15,071 nt of DNA, taken from DAIRET01 sp036795455. GTDB taxonomy: Bacteria > Bacteroidota > Ignavibacteria > Ignavibacteriales > Ignavibacteriaceae. A program made the translations under genes and the position numbers. The notes beneath the pieces were generated by a model, which did not search any database, was not told the origin of the DNA, and saw only the letters and a program-made list of their open reading frames with translations. The stretch covers positions 1 through 15,071 of the forward strand of contig DAIRET010000064.1 of assembly GCA_036795455.1 (NCBI GenBank). Reading direction: 5' to 3'. This document shows, piece after piece, positions 5,608-14,615 of the stretch (its first letter is position 1; every line of letters begins with the position of its first letter).

Positions 5608-8600
5608 ATGGAAAATACTCTCTCAGCCGAAGAATTAGAAGAACTGCTTAACGAATCATTCGAGCATTTGCGAGAAGGTAGATTTAGGATGGCGCTTATT
5701 TCGTCGAAGCGGGTATTCAAATTTCGACAGGGGGATTATCGTGCTGCAATTGCAGTTGCCTGGTCTTATCTTGAAAACGGTTACCCCAATGAGGCTCTGG
5801 AGTATGCTGATCTTGCCGTCAAACTCGGTTCTGAGTATTTTGTTCCGCATCTGTACAGAGGTTTTATTTTAATGCGTCTCGGCATTTTTGAGGGAGCGTT
5901 AACCGACCTTGACTTCGCCATCGAAAATAAATGTGAGTCGCTTGATTGGGCTTACCATTTAAAAGCCCGTTCACTTGCCGGACTCGGTAAGTATTATGAA
6001 GCTCTTGAAGCATTTGAGCTTTCACATAAAATCGGTAAATCTTCAGACCCGAATTTCGGGAAGATAAAAGAATGGTTCAAAAATGCTGCCGGAATTAAAA
6101 GCGGGTTTTTGTCCAAATTCAGAAGTAAAAATACAGGAATCCTTTTTGAAGCTGAAGAAGCATTTAACCTTAACGAATACTGGTACACTCTGTGGGTTAT
6201 AAATAACATTCTTTCGGATAAGAAAAAAAGCGGGTTGCATCAAAAAGCAAAAGTATTGCAAATTGAAACTATGTTTGCTCTATTCCAATTCAAACCTTGT
6301 TTTAATAAAGCGGAACAACTTAAGGAAGAACTTAAAGACAACCCGAGATTTAGAGAGGTATACAACAACCTTATTGCCGTGCTTAATAGACCTGAAATTC
6401 CATCCGAAGAACCGGAAGAAGATGAAGAATTTACAATTTTTGAAAATGTAAGAAAAGAAAATTTTGAAATTTATTACCGGGATGAAGAATTAATCGAAGA
6501 AACAGTTGAAGAATCGGAAGCGGTTCCCGTAGAAGAAGTTGAGGAAGTATACACTCCCATCGTGGAAGAACCGGAACAGAAAGTCGATAAAAAAGCAGTA
6601 ACATTAACAAGACGTACTGATTTTTTCCCGATTCCCAAAGTTACAATCCCTCCAATTTTCGCTCGTACTTTTGATTTGATACGCGATTTGAAAACCGGCG
6701 GTGACCGTCGTTATCTACGCCAGTTTGATGAAAGTAATATCCGTTACATCGGTGTTGAAATAGTTTTAAGCAATCCTTATTATAAAAAGGATACGGTCAA
6801 ACTTACCGGTACTGCCGTATGGCTATTGAATGAAGAAGAAGTAGGACGAAATAATTTTGAACTGGTTTTCGATAAAGAATGGGAACATATTGTTTTTGTT
6901 CAAAGCTGGGGAATGGATGAAGCAGGTTTCTGGGTTCAAGGGCAGGGTAAAGTTGATATCCACTTCGCAGGTGAAAAGATTTGCGAAAAATGGTTCCTAA
7001 TTGGTAGTTCCGAAATAGTTGATACCGAAGAGCCCGACATCGAAACTGAAGTAAAGGATTTTTCGAAAACCGAAGAAAGAGTAGATGTAAAACCTACAGA
7101 AGAAGGAGAAACAAAAAGCCTTCAATCATTACTTGATGAATTGAACGGTTTTATAGGATTATCCTCTGTAAAACAAGCAATGAAAGATTTTGTCCTTTAT
7201 CTTGAATTCATTAAAGAAAGAAAGAGAATGGGATTGAAAACTGCCGAAGGGATTTCGATTCATTCGGTTTTTAGCGGTAGTCCCGGCACAGGAAAAACAA
7301 CGGTTGCAAGACTTCTCGGCGAGATATTCAAAGCAATGGGCTTACTTGAAAAAGGACATGTAGTTGAAGTTGATAGAGCTGCACTTGTCGGGCAGTATGT
7401 AGGAGAAACAGCACAAAAAACAGAGAAAGTGATTGCAGATGCAATCGGTGGGGTTCTATTTATTGATGAAGCATACACACTTTATAAAAAAGGGGGAAGC
7501 GGGCAGGATTTCGGACAGGAAGCAATTGATACCTTGTTAAAAAGAATGGAAGATAAAGCAGGTGAGTTTGCCGTTATTGCTGCCGGCTATACTGATGATA
7601 TGAACGATTTCCTTGCATCAAATGCCGGTTTGAAATCCCGCTTCAGCCACTTTTTTAGTTTTGAGGATTATACACCGGAAGAACTAATCGAGATATTCAA
7701 ACTGATGGCGAAGAAAGAGGATTATAAACTTAATACGGATGCGGTAGAACTGCTTAAAAAAGAATTTACAAATCTTTACCGGAAGCGTGATAAAACATTC
7801 GGTAATGCGCGTATGGTAAAAAATATTTTAAATGATGCCAAAATTCAACTCGGTAAAAGGTATCTAAAACTACCTGAAAAACTAAGAGACAAGAAACTAC
7901 TTACAACGATAGGTGTCGAAGATATAACCGCAGTTCTTGCAAGCGGTATTACTAAAAATTACCAGCTAAAAATTGATGAAGAAGCATTAAAGACAGCTCT
8001 TGATAAGTTAAACAGCCTGATGGGATTGAAACTCGTAAAACAAGAGATTAACCAGATGGTTAAGTTAGCGCGTTACTACTCGGAAAAAGGGGAAAGCTTA
8101 CAAGGAAAATTTGCAGATCATGTAATTGCTATCGGGAATCCCGGAACAGGTAAAACAACTGTTGCAAGACTTTTCAGCCAGATTTTAGCCGCACTTGGTT
8201 TCTTGCCTAAAGGGCAATTAATAGAAGCCGACCGCCAAAGCCTTGTTGCAAGTTATGTAGGTAAGACTGCTGAAAAAACTACCGAGATAATTAACCAGGC
8301 GTTGGGTGGTACTCTGTTTATAGATGAAGCTTACACATTAATCAAACAGGGAGATTCCGGTTCCGATTTCGGTAAAGAAGCAGTTGATACGCTTTTGAAA
8401 AGAATGGAAGATGACCGTGGTAAATTTGTTATAATTGCCGCCGGTTATACCGATGATATGAATAATTTTCTCGACAGTAATGTCGGGCTGAAATCGAGGT
8501 TTACAAGAACTATTGTTTTTGAGGATTATACCCCGGAAGAATTAATGATGATTACGGATAATCTCCTAAAAGATAAAAAACTCGAATTAGAGCAGGACGC

Positions 8601-9669
8601 AAGGCAAAAACTACTGAAGCATTATAACGAGCTTTACAGAACTCGTGATAAAACATTCGGGAATGCAAGGCTTGTAAGGAACATCGTAGATACAGTTGCA
8701 AGGAACCAGCTTTTACGACTTGTTGATATTCCGCAGGCGGAAAGAACTGATGAATTAACGAGGAAAATAGTTGTTGATGATTTTAAACATATATTCCCCT
8801 CAAAGAGCGATAAGAAAACAGTAAAAGTTGAAGGTGATAAGGAACTATTAGATCAGCATCTTAAAGAACTGTATGAATTAACAGGGCTAGATTCTGTTAA
8901 ACAATCGGTTGAGAAATTAATTAAAGGAATTAAAGTTGCTAAACTTCGTGAAGAGCGGGGATTAAAAGTAATTCCGAAAAATCTGCATTCTGTCTTTCTC
9001 GGTAATCCCGGTACAGGTAAAACAACAGTTGCAAGGCTTATTAGTAAGATTTATAAAGAAATGGGATTACTCGAAAAAGGACATCTTGTTGAAATTGATA
9101 GAGCGGGACTTGTAGCCGGCTACGTTGGGCAGACTGCGAAGAAAACAGACGAGGTAATTGAACAGGCGCTCGGTGGTACTTTATTCATTGATGAAGCTTA
9201 TACTCTTTCAAGAGGTGGCAGCGATTTCGGTCAAGAAGCAATTGATACAGTCTTAAAAAGAATGGAAGACTACCGTGACAAACTTGTTATTATCGTTGCA
9301 GGTTATACGGATGAAATGAAAGATTTTCTTGAGTCAAATCCGGGCTTGCAGTCACGTTTTACAAACTATTTTACATTTGAAGACTACACACCCCGTCAGA
9401 TGCTTGAAATTGCAAGCATAATGAGTGAGAAGAACGGTTACAAACTTGATGAAGGTGCTTTACAGTTATTCCTCGAAATTTTCGGTGAACTTTACAATCA
9501 CCGCGATAAAAATTTCGGTAATGCGCGCACTGTAAGAAACATTCTCTACAAAGCGATTAATAACCAGGAAGAAAGAATTTTAACATTACATAACTTAAGT
9601 GATGAAGACCTTACGACAATCACTTACGAAGATGTACAAAAAATTAGTATGAACGAATCGGAATTATAA
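5608..9669 (+). CDS. TPR protein with three tandem CbxX/CfqX-type AAA+ ATPase modules
   Basis: A 1353-residue cytoplasmic protein. Residues 1-260 are helical TPR-like repeats, followed by a strongly acidic linker (266-326). A beta-rich module (about 350-471) ends in a W-G-x-D-x-x-G-x-W stretch. A second acidic linker leads to three AAA+ modules of the CbbX/SpoVK type, spaced 286 and 289 residues apart. Walker A lysines are K563, K849 and K1138. Walker B D-E pairs are D620/E621, D906/E907 and D1195/E1196. Pore-loop Y-V-G starts at Y597, Y883 and Y1172. Arg fingers in G-L-(K/Q)-S-R-F are R678, R964 and R1250. Sensor 2 arginines in F-G-N-A-R are R735, R1021 and R1307. No module is degenerate. 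TPR plus one CbxX AAA is the EccA (type VII secretion) plan, but no secretion genes are nearby. I infer an ATP-driven remodelling enzyme with unknown substrate. Confidence 0.9.
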   Translation: MENTLSAEELEELLNESFEHLREGRFRMALISSKRVFKFRQGDYRAAIAVAWSYLENGYPNEALEYADLAVKLGSEYFVPHLYRGFILMRLGIFEGALTDLDFAIENKCESLDWAYHLKARSLAGLGKYYEALEAFELSHKIGKSSDPNFGKIKEWFKNAAGIKSGFLSKFRSKNTGILFEAEEAFNLNEYWYTLWVINNILSDKKKSGLHQKAKVLQIETMFALFQFKPCFNKAEQLKEELKDNPRFREVYNNLIAVLNRPEIPSEEPEEDEEFTIFENVRKENFEIYYRDEELIEETVEESEAVPVEEVEEVYTPIVEEPEQKVDKKAVTLTRRTDFFPIPKVTIPPIFARTFDLIRDLKTGGDRRYLRQFDESNIRYIGVEIVLSNPYYKKDTVKLTGTAVWLLNEEEVGRNNFELVFDKEWEHIVFVQSWGMDEAGFWVQGQGKVDIHFAGEKICEKWFLIGSSEIVDTEEPDIETEVKDFSKTEERVDVKPTEEGETKSLQSLLDELNGFIGLSSVKQAMKDFVLYLEFIKERKRMGLKTAEGISIHSVFSGSPGTGKTTVARLLGEIFKAMGLLEKGHVVEVDRAALVGQYVGETAQKTEKVIADAIGGVLFIDEAYTLYKKGGSGQDFGQEAIDTLLKRMEDKAGEFAVIAAGYTDDMNDFLASNAGLKSRFSHFFSFEDYTPEELIEIFKLMAKKEDYKLNTDAVELLKKEFTNLYRKRDKTFGNARMVKNILNDAKIQLGKRYLKLPEKLRDKKLLTTIGVEDITAVLASGITKNYQLKIDEEALKTALDKLNSLMGLKLVKQEINQMVKLARYYSEKGESLQGKFADHVIAIGNPGTGKTTVARLFSQILAALGFLPKGQLIEADRQSLVASYVGKTAEKTTEIINQALGGTLFIDEAYTLIKQGDSGSDFGKEAVDTLLKRMEDDRGKFVIIAAGYTDDMNNFLDSNVGLKSRFTRTIVFEDYTPEELMMITDNLLKDKKLELEQDARQKLLKHYNELYRTRDKTFGNARLVRNIVDTVARNQLLRLVDIPQAERTDELTRKIVVDDFKHIFPSKSDKKTVKVEGDKELLDQHLKELYELTGLDSVKQSVEKLIKGIKVAKLREERGLKVIPKNLHSVFLGNPGTGKTTVARLISKIYKEMGLLEKGHLVEIDRAGLVAGYVGQTAKKTDEVIEQALGGTLFIDEAYTLSRGGSDFGQEAIDTVLKRMEDYRDKLVIIVAGYTDEMKDFLESNPGLQSRFTNYFTFEDYTPRQMLEIASIMSEKNGYKLDEGALQLFLEIFGELYNHRDKNFGNARTVRNILYKAINNQEERILTLHNLSDEDLTTITYEDVQKISMNESEL

Positions 9670-9679
9670 GAGGCTGAAA

Positions 9680-10114
9680 ATGGATAAATTTTTTATTGAA
9701 GCAGTTAATGAAGCAAAAAAAGGTTTAAGCGAAGGGGGAATACCGATTGGTTCCGTTCTTGTTAAAGATGGAAAAATAATCGGAAGGGGACACAACAAAC
9801 GCGTCCAGGAAAAGAACCCGATGATCCATGCTGAGATTGACTGCCTAATGAATGCCGGTAGAATAGGCACATACAAAGATACAATTCTTTACTCAACACT
9901 AATGCCGTGTTACTTATGTTCAGGAGCAGTGGTTCAATTCAATATTAAAAAAGTAATAGTAGGGGAATCAGCTACATTCCCCGGTGGTAAGGAATTTATG
10001 GAAGCCCATGGTGTTGAAGTAATCGACTTGAATGATGAGGAATGTATAAACATGATGAAAACGTTTATCGCTGAAAAACCCGAACTCTGGAATGAAGACA
10101 TCGGCGAGCTTTGA
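9680..10114 (+). CDS. Cytosine deaminase, yeast Fcy1 type
   Basis: A 144-residue zinc-dependent deaminase of the CDA superfamily, predicted to convert cytosine to uracil for pyrimidine salvage. The active site is complete: H50-A-E52 (zinc ligand and proton shuttle) and P76-C77-x-x-C80. It resembles the yeast enzyme beyond the core. R-G-H-N39 corresponds to the substrate-contacting Asn, HAEIDCLMNAGRI matches HGEISTLENCGRL of yeast, and the C-terminus W137-N-E-D140-I-G-E matches the yeast W-F-E-D-I-G-E that closes over the pyrimidine. This makes free cytosine more likely than tRNA adenosine (TadA) or guanine as substrate. It starts 10 nt after the AAA+ gene stop with GAGG at a workable distance, so the two are probably cotranscribed. 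The E. coli-type amidohydrolase CodA is unrelated. Confidence 0.85.
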   Translation: MDKFFIEAVNEAKKGLSEGGIPIGSVLVKDGKIIGRGHNKRVQEKNPMIHAEIDCLMNAGRIGTYKDTILYSTLMPCYLCSGAVVQFNIKKVIVGESATFPGGKEFMEAHGVEVIDLNDEECINMMKTFIAEKPELWNEDIGEL

Positions 10115-10182
10115 TTAAACATCTAAAAAACAGAATTTTAATATAGAAGATGGTTTGAAACACCATATGACAGCAATTATAA

Positions 10183-12963
10183 ATGGAAATTAAAAAGAAT
10201 AAATTTGTTATTATTGATGCAATGGCACTTGCATATAAAGCTTACTTCGCTTTTATATCTCGTCCATTGAAAAGTAAATCCGGGGAACCTACTTCCGCAG
10301 TTTTCGGTTTTGTAAACCAGCTGATTAAAATATTGGAAGATGTAAAACCCGATTACATTGCAGTAGCTTTCGATTCACATGAAAAGACATTCCGCCACGA
10401 AAAATTTCCCGATTACAAATCAACCCGCGCACAGATGCCTGATGATATGGTACCGCAGATTGACAGGATAAAAGAGGTAATCCGCTTATTCAATATCCCG
10501 ATTTATATTCTGCCCGGTTACGAAGCCGATGATATTATCGGAACGGCAGTTAGATTTGCCGAAGAAAAAGGTTTTCAATCTTTTATGATAACGCCGGACA
10601 AAGATTTCATGCAGCTTGTTACTGAAAATGTTTCAATAATTAAACCTGGTAAATCATCCGATGAAATTGATATTATAACAAGAAAAAAAGCCGAAGATGA
10701 TTTAGGATTTCCACCTGAATTAATGGCAGACTACCTCGGAATAGTGGGCGACAAAAGCGACTTTATCCCCGGTGTTTACAGGGTGGGAGAAAAGAAAGCG
10801 GTACCGCTAATACAAAAGTTCGGCAGCATTGAAAACATCTATGAAAATATTAATGAAGTTACTCCCGATTCTTTAAGGAATCAATTGGTTGCTGAAAAAG
10901 GAAAAGCATTCTTGTCGAAAGAACTGGCAACTATTTCAAAAGATGTTCCCCTCAACTTCGATTTTGAGAAAACGAAACTAACAAAACCGAATTTTAACGG
11001 GTTGAAGGTACTTTTTGATACACTCAACTTTAAATACCATTACGAGCGTATAAAAAAACTTTTTCTTGAACCGGTTCCGGCTGTTCAAATGCAAATACCG
11101 GATGAAGAACCAGGAACGCCAGGACAGTTTTTAAAATCGGAAGTAAGTTACAAATTGATTAATACGGTTGATGAAGCAGAAAAACTTGCAGAACTTCTTT
11201 CAACTAAAGAGTATTTTGTTTTTGATACAGAGACTGATTCGCTGAATATTTTTGAAGTTAATTTAGCCGGAGTTTCTTTTTCATTCAAAGAAAAAGAAGC
11301 CTACTTTGTAGCTGTAAATCCATATCCAGAAAGCCAGGGGTTGTTTGCAAAAGATTTATCCGATAGAATTCCGGTTGATCGGTTCAAGCATTTTTTCAAA
11401 CCGGTTTTTGAGAATGAAAATATTAAAAAGATTTGTCAAAACGGTAAATACGATATTGCAGTAATGAAATCGTGCGGTATCAATGTAAAAGGTTTTTACT
11501 TCGATACTATGATTGCAAGCTATGTAATTGACCCCGATCAGAAACACGGTATGGATGAACTGGCTCAAAAATATTTGAATTACAAACCGATTCCTCTTTC
11601 CGATTTGATTGGTACAAAAAAACAACCTGAAAGAATTTTTGATGTCGAACTTCAAAAACTTTCGGAGTATTCTTGTGAAGATGCCGATATTACGCTTCGT
11701 TTATTTAATACGCTTAAACCGGAAATAGAAAAGAACAAACAGGAGAGACTCGCATACGAAATTGAGTTTCCGCTTGTGGAAGTTCTTGAGGATATGGAAA
11801 GAACGGGGATAAGGATTGATAAGCAGATACTCGGACAAACAAGCCGCGACCTTCAAGTTTTGATGGATGATTTTACAAAAAACATTTATCAAATTGCAGG
11901 CGAGCAATTCAATATCAATTCACCGCAGCAGCTACAAAAAATCCTTTATGAAAAATTGAAGTTGAAAACCAGTAAGAAAACTAAAACCGGGTATTCAACG
12001 GATGCCCAGGCTTTGGAATCCTTGCGTGGCGACCATGAAATAATCGAATACATCATCGGTTATCGCACAGTATCAAAACTTAAATCAACTTATGCAGATG
12101 CTTTGCCGAATTTGATTGTTCCTTCCACGGGAAGAGTGCATACATCCTTTAATCAAACTGTTGCATCTACAGGCAGATTATCAAGCAACGAACCGAATCT
12201 CCAGAATATTCCTATAAGAACTGATTTGGGAAAAGAGATAAGAAAAGCGTTCGTTGCACGTAATAATGATTATCTTATACTGAGCGCAGACTATAGCCAG
12301 ATTGAATTGCGTATAATGGCAAGTATTTGCATGGATGAAGGGTTGCTGGCTGCATTTAATAAAGGCGAAGATATTCATAGAAGTACTGCCGCACTCGTAT
12401 TTGGTGTGAAACCGAAAGATGTTACACCTGACATGAGAAGAAAAGCGAAAGAAGTTAATTTCGGAATCCTTTACGGAATCGGTGCTTTCGGATTGAAAAC
12501 GCGTTTGGGAATCGAACAATATGCAGCAAAAGAAATAATTGATACATATTTCAAAACTTTTACTAAAGTAAAAGCTTACATGGAAAACTCAATTCAAAAT
12601 GCACGCGAAAAAGGTTACGCAGAAACTTTAACCGGGAGGAGGAGATATATGCGTAATCTAAACAGTAATGCTTTTGCTGTAAGACAATTTGAAGAACGAG
12701 CTGCTATAAACATGCCGATTCAAGGTACTGCCGCCGATATGATAAAAATAGCGATGAACAAAATATTTTACGAGTTGAATAAAAGAAAACTAAAATCGAA
12801 AATGGTATTACAGGTACACGACGAACTTTTATTCGACGTTTACAAACCAGAATTGGATGATGTGCGTCCGATTGTAATAGAGTTAATGGAAAAAGCATTA
12901 CCACTTAACGTTCCGGTAGTTGTTGACACGGGTATTGGCGATAACTGGTTGGATGCTCATTAA
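10183..12963 (+). CDS. polA: DNA polymerase I
   Basis: A 926-residue repair and Okazaki-fragment polymerase, nearly the same length as E. coli Pol I (928). The 5' nuclease domain (1 to about 295) has YEADDIIGT and TPDKDF. Its H3TH loop is divergent (D190-K-S-D-F-I-P-G-V-Y-R-V-G-E-K-K). The 3'-5' proofreading domain (about 318-515) appears active: D348-T-E350 (Exo I), N420-x-x-x-D424 (Exo II) and Y496-x-x-x-D500 (Exo III). The polymerase domain (about 530-926) has motif A with D703 (DYSQIELR), motif B R752-R-K-A-K756-E-V-N-F760-G-I-L-Y-G, and motif C H879-D880-E. The gap from the deaminase is 68 nt with no obvious promoter or strong ribosome binding site. The next gene starts 30 nt downstream. 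The ATG at 10183 is supported by the N-terminal match FVIIDAMALAYKAYFA. Confidence 0.97.
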   Translation: MEIKKNKFVIIDAMALAYKAYFAFISRPLKSKSGEPTSAVFGFVNQLIKILEDVKPDYIAVAFDSHEKTFRHEKFPDYKSTRAQMPDDMVPQIDRIKEVIRLFNIPIYILPGYEADDIIGTAVRFAEEKGFQSFMITPDKDFMQLVTENVSIIKPGKSSDEIDIITRKKAEDDLGFPPELMADYLGIVGDKSDFIPGVYRVGEKKAVPLIQKFGSIENIYENINEVTPDSLRNQLVAEKGKAFLSKELATISKDVPLNFDFEKTKLTKPNFNGLKVLFDTLNFKYHYERIKKLFLEPVPAVQMQIPDEEPGTPGQFLKSEVSYKLINTVDEAEKLAELLSTKEYFVFDTETDSLNIFEVNLAGVSFSFKEKEAYFVAVNPYPESQGLFAKDLSDRIPVDRFKHFFKPVFENENIKKICQNGKYDIAVMKSCGINVKGFYFDTMIASYVIDPDQKHGMDELAQKYLNYKPIPLSDLIGTKKQPERIFDVELQKLSEYSCEDADITLRLFNTLKPEIEKNKQERLAYEIEFPLVEVLEDMERTGIRIDKQILGQTSRDLQVLMDDFTKNIYQIAGEQFNINSPQQLQKILYEKLKLKTSKKTKTGYSTDAQALESLRGDHEIIEYIIGYRTVSKLKSTYADALPNLIVPSTGRVHTSFNQTVASTGRLSSNEPNLQNIPIRTDLGKEIRKAFVARNNDYLILSADYSQIELRIMASICMDEGLLAAFNKGEDIHRSTAALVFGVKPKDVTPDMRRKAKEVNFGILYGIGAFGLKTRLGIEQYAAKEIIDTYFKTFTKVKAYMENSIQNAREKGYAETLTGRRRYMRNLNSNAFAVRQFEERAAINMPIQGTAADMIKIAMNKIFYELNKRKLKSKMVLQVHDELLFDVYKPELDDVRPIVIELMEKALPLNVPVVVDTGIGDNWLDAH

Positions 12964-12993
12964 AATTCAGATCGAAAATAGTATACAGAAACC

Positions 12994-14025
12994 TTGCCGA
13001 ATAGTAAAGATTTAATTTTCAGGATAACAGCAATATGGGCTTTTAGTGAAGCTGCATTGGGAGGCGTTCTTCATGCCTTCAAATTTCCATTTAACGGGCT
13101 TGTTTTAAGCAGTGCCGCAGTAGTATTCATTTCGTTGATTGCTTATTTTTCCGAAACAAGGGGAGCAATAATCAAATCAACTTTACTTGTAATTATTATT
13201 AAAGCGAGTGTTAGTCCGCACACACCTGTTAATGCACATATGGCTGTTCTATTGCAGGGGCTTTTAGGTGAGTTTTTTTTCTTTACAAGAAAAGGATTTA
13301 AAATATCGGCATTTGTTTTGGCGGTTACCGTGCTTCTGCTTTCATCATTTCAAAAAGTGCTTACCGTAACAATAGTTTTCGGAATGCAGTTCTGGGAAGC
13401 TATTGATGTATTCTTCAATTCGATAAGTAAAAATTATTTCGGTTTTGTAAATGATGAACTAAGCATCAGTTTCATTTTAATTGGAGTTTATTTCTTTTTT
13501 CATTTATTCGCCGGTGTGTTAGCGGGATTAATTGCAGGTACTCTGCCGAAAAAATTGATTGAGAAATCCGGGATTATTAAATCTTATGTAGCTGAAGATT
13601 TTTCAACCCATTTAAATAACAAAAAAGCTAAAAAGAAAAAATGGTATAAAAAACCGGTTAATCTTTTTGTTGTCCTCCTTTTTGTTTCGATGGTGGCATA
13701 CTCATATTTATCTCCGAATGAATTTACCGGGCTTGAATCAATGGTTTTTATGATAGTTTTACGTTCGTTGATAGTTCTCATTGTTTGGTTATTCATTATT
13801 TCTCCGCTTGTTACAAATCTACTCGGTAAGCTACTGAAGAAGAAGGAATCAAAATACGCAAAAGAAATTGCAGTTATTCTTGATCTATTTCCGGCTTTTA
13901 AAAATATTGTAATTTATAATTGGAGAAAAGCTGTCCCACTAAGAAATGTTAAATCATTCTGGAGTTTTTTGGCAAATTCAATTACAATGCTTTTGTTTTA
14001 TAATGCAGGAGAATGGAGTGAATAA
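12994..14025 (+). CDS. Multi-pass membrane protein of unknown function (THEP1-linked)
   Basis: A 343-residue protein I do not recognise. About eight hydrophobic spans are visible, near residues 7-27, 35-52, 59-73, 82-97, 103-133 (long, possibly two), 157-184, 222-239 and 250-277. A Lys-rich loop (K210-A-K-K-K-K and neighbours) lies between the sixth and seventh, and a basic, partly amphipathic tail follows the last. The first half, with small residues and the word SPHTPVNAHMA in a loop, vaguely recalls substrate-binding membrane components such as ECF S subunits. That is speculation. A stop at 12979-12981 closes the frame upstream and the first in-frame ATG is 82 codons in, inside the hydrophobic region. 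I therefore take the TTG at 12994 as the start, without a good Shine-Dalgarno sequence. It is probably cotranscribed with polA (30-nt gap) and translationally coupled to the NTPase gene that overlaps its stop. Confidence 0.75.
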   Translation: MPNSKDLIFRITAIWAFSEAALGGVLHAFKFPFNGLVLSSAAVVFISLIAYFSETRGAIIKSTLLVIIIKASVSPHTPVNAHMAVLLQGLLGEFFFFTRKGFKISAFVLAVTVLLLSSFQKVLTVTIVFGMQFWEAIDVFFNSISKNYFGFVNDELSISFILIGVYFFFHLFAGVLAGLIAGTLPKKLIEKSGIIKSYVAEDFSTHLNNKKAKKKKWYKKPVNLFVVLLFVSMVAYSYLSPNEFTGLESMVFMIVLRSLIVLIVWLFIISPLVTNLLGKLLKKKESKYAKEIAVILDLFPAFKNIVIYNWRKAVPLRNVKSFWSFLANSITMLLFYNAGEWSE

Positions 14026-14515
14026 ACTATATATCTTAACAGGTAAAATACATTCCGGTAAAACAACCGCACTTGCTGAATGGCTTAAGAACAGAGATGA
14101 TTCCGCTGGTGTCCTTTCCCCGCTTGTGAATAGAAAGAGAATTCTACTCGACATTAAATCTAAAGACATAAGGCTGTTTGAAGTTAGTAAAACTGAGGAT
14201 TCCAGTGATACGGTATCCATCGGAAAATATAAATTTGATAAGGCAGCTTTTGATTGGGGGAATCAAAGAATAGAAGCGGGGATTAATGCCGGTATTAATT
14301 GGCTGATTGTGGATGAATTCGGTCATATTGAACTAGATGGTAACGGATTCTTTAATTCGGTTTCTATGCTTATTCAAAAAGTAAAAGAGGGAACGGCGCC
14401 AAATGCAATTATTGTTGTAAGAGATTACTTGATTGATGAATTTATCGGTAAGTATGAACTGGAAGATTTTCAATTTTCTATAGTAGATAAGGAAAAACTC
14501 AACTCTTTATTATAA
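14018..14515 (+). CDS. THEP1-type nucleoside-triphosphatase
   Basis: A 165-residue P-loop protein. Walker A is G9-K-I-H-S-G-K15-T16-T, Walker B is WLIVD99-E100-F-G, followed by HIEL. DE(I/F)G-x-x-EL is the hallmark of the THEP1/NTPase_1 family (PF03266), archaeal and bacterial nucleotide phosphatases with kinase-like folds. A VVRD segment (133-136) further supports this. I chose the GTG at 14018 because AGGAG (14007-14011) sits six bases upstream and the protein then begins directly before the P-loop strand, as usual in the family. The ATG codons at 13946 and 14003 are in frame but have no ribosome binding site. The GTG overlaps the membrane-protein stop by 8 nt, so the two are translationally coupled and probably act together. 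The reaction in vivo is unknown. Confidence 0.82.
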   Translation: MNKLYILTGKIHSGKTTALAEWLKNRDDSAGVLSPLVNRKRILLDIKSKDIRLFEVSKTEDSSDTVSIGKYKFDKAAFDWGNQRIEAGINAGINWLIVDEFGHIELDGNGFFNSVSMLIQKVKEGTAPNAIIVVRDYLIDEFIGKYELEDFQFSIVDKEKLNSLL

Positions 14516-14615
14516 AACAGGCGGAACCTTAAGTAATTAATCCATTGCTGATTAAACCAGTTAATAAAAAGCAAAAAGAGTATTTACAGCAGTAATACAA
14601 AAAATATTAAAAATT

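Noticed and set aside
7260..7478. Antisense open frames inside the AAA+, feoB, and polA genes
   Set aside because: They lie opposite strongly conserved coding motifs and show no family features.
10150..10166. ATGGT/ACCAT hairpin before polA
   Set aside because: Five base pairs with a seven-base loop in AT-rich DNA is too weak for a terminator or operator claim.
10167..10193. Eight-codon leader frame overlapping the polA start
   Set aside because: It has no ribosome binding site and no meaningful peptide; such short frames are expected by chance.
13946..14017. N-terminal extension of the THEP1 NTPase from the ATG at 13946 or 14003
   Set aside because: It would overlap the membrane gene by up to 80 bases without ribosome binding sites; the GTG at 14018 has AGGAG at ideal spacing and begins next to the P-loop strand.
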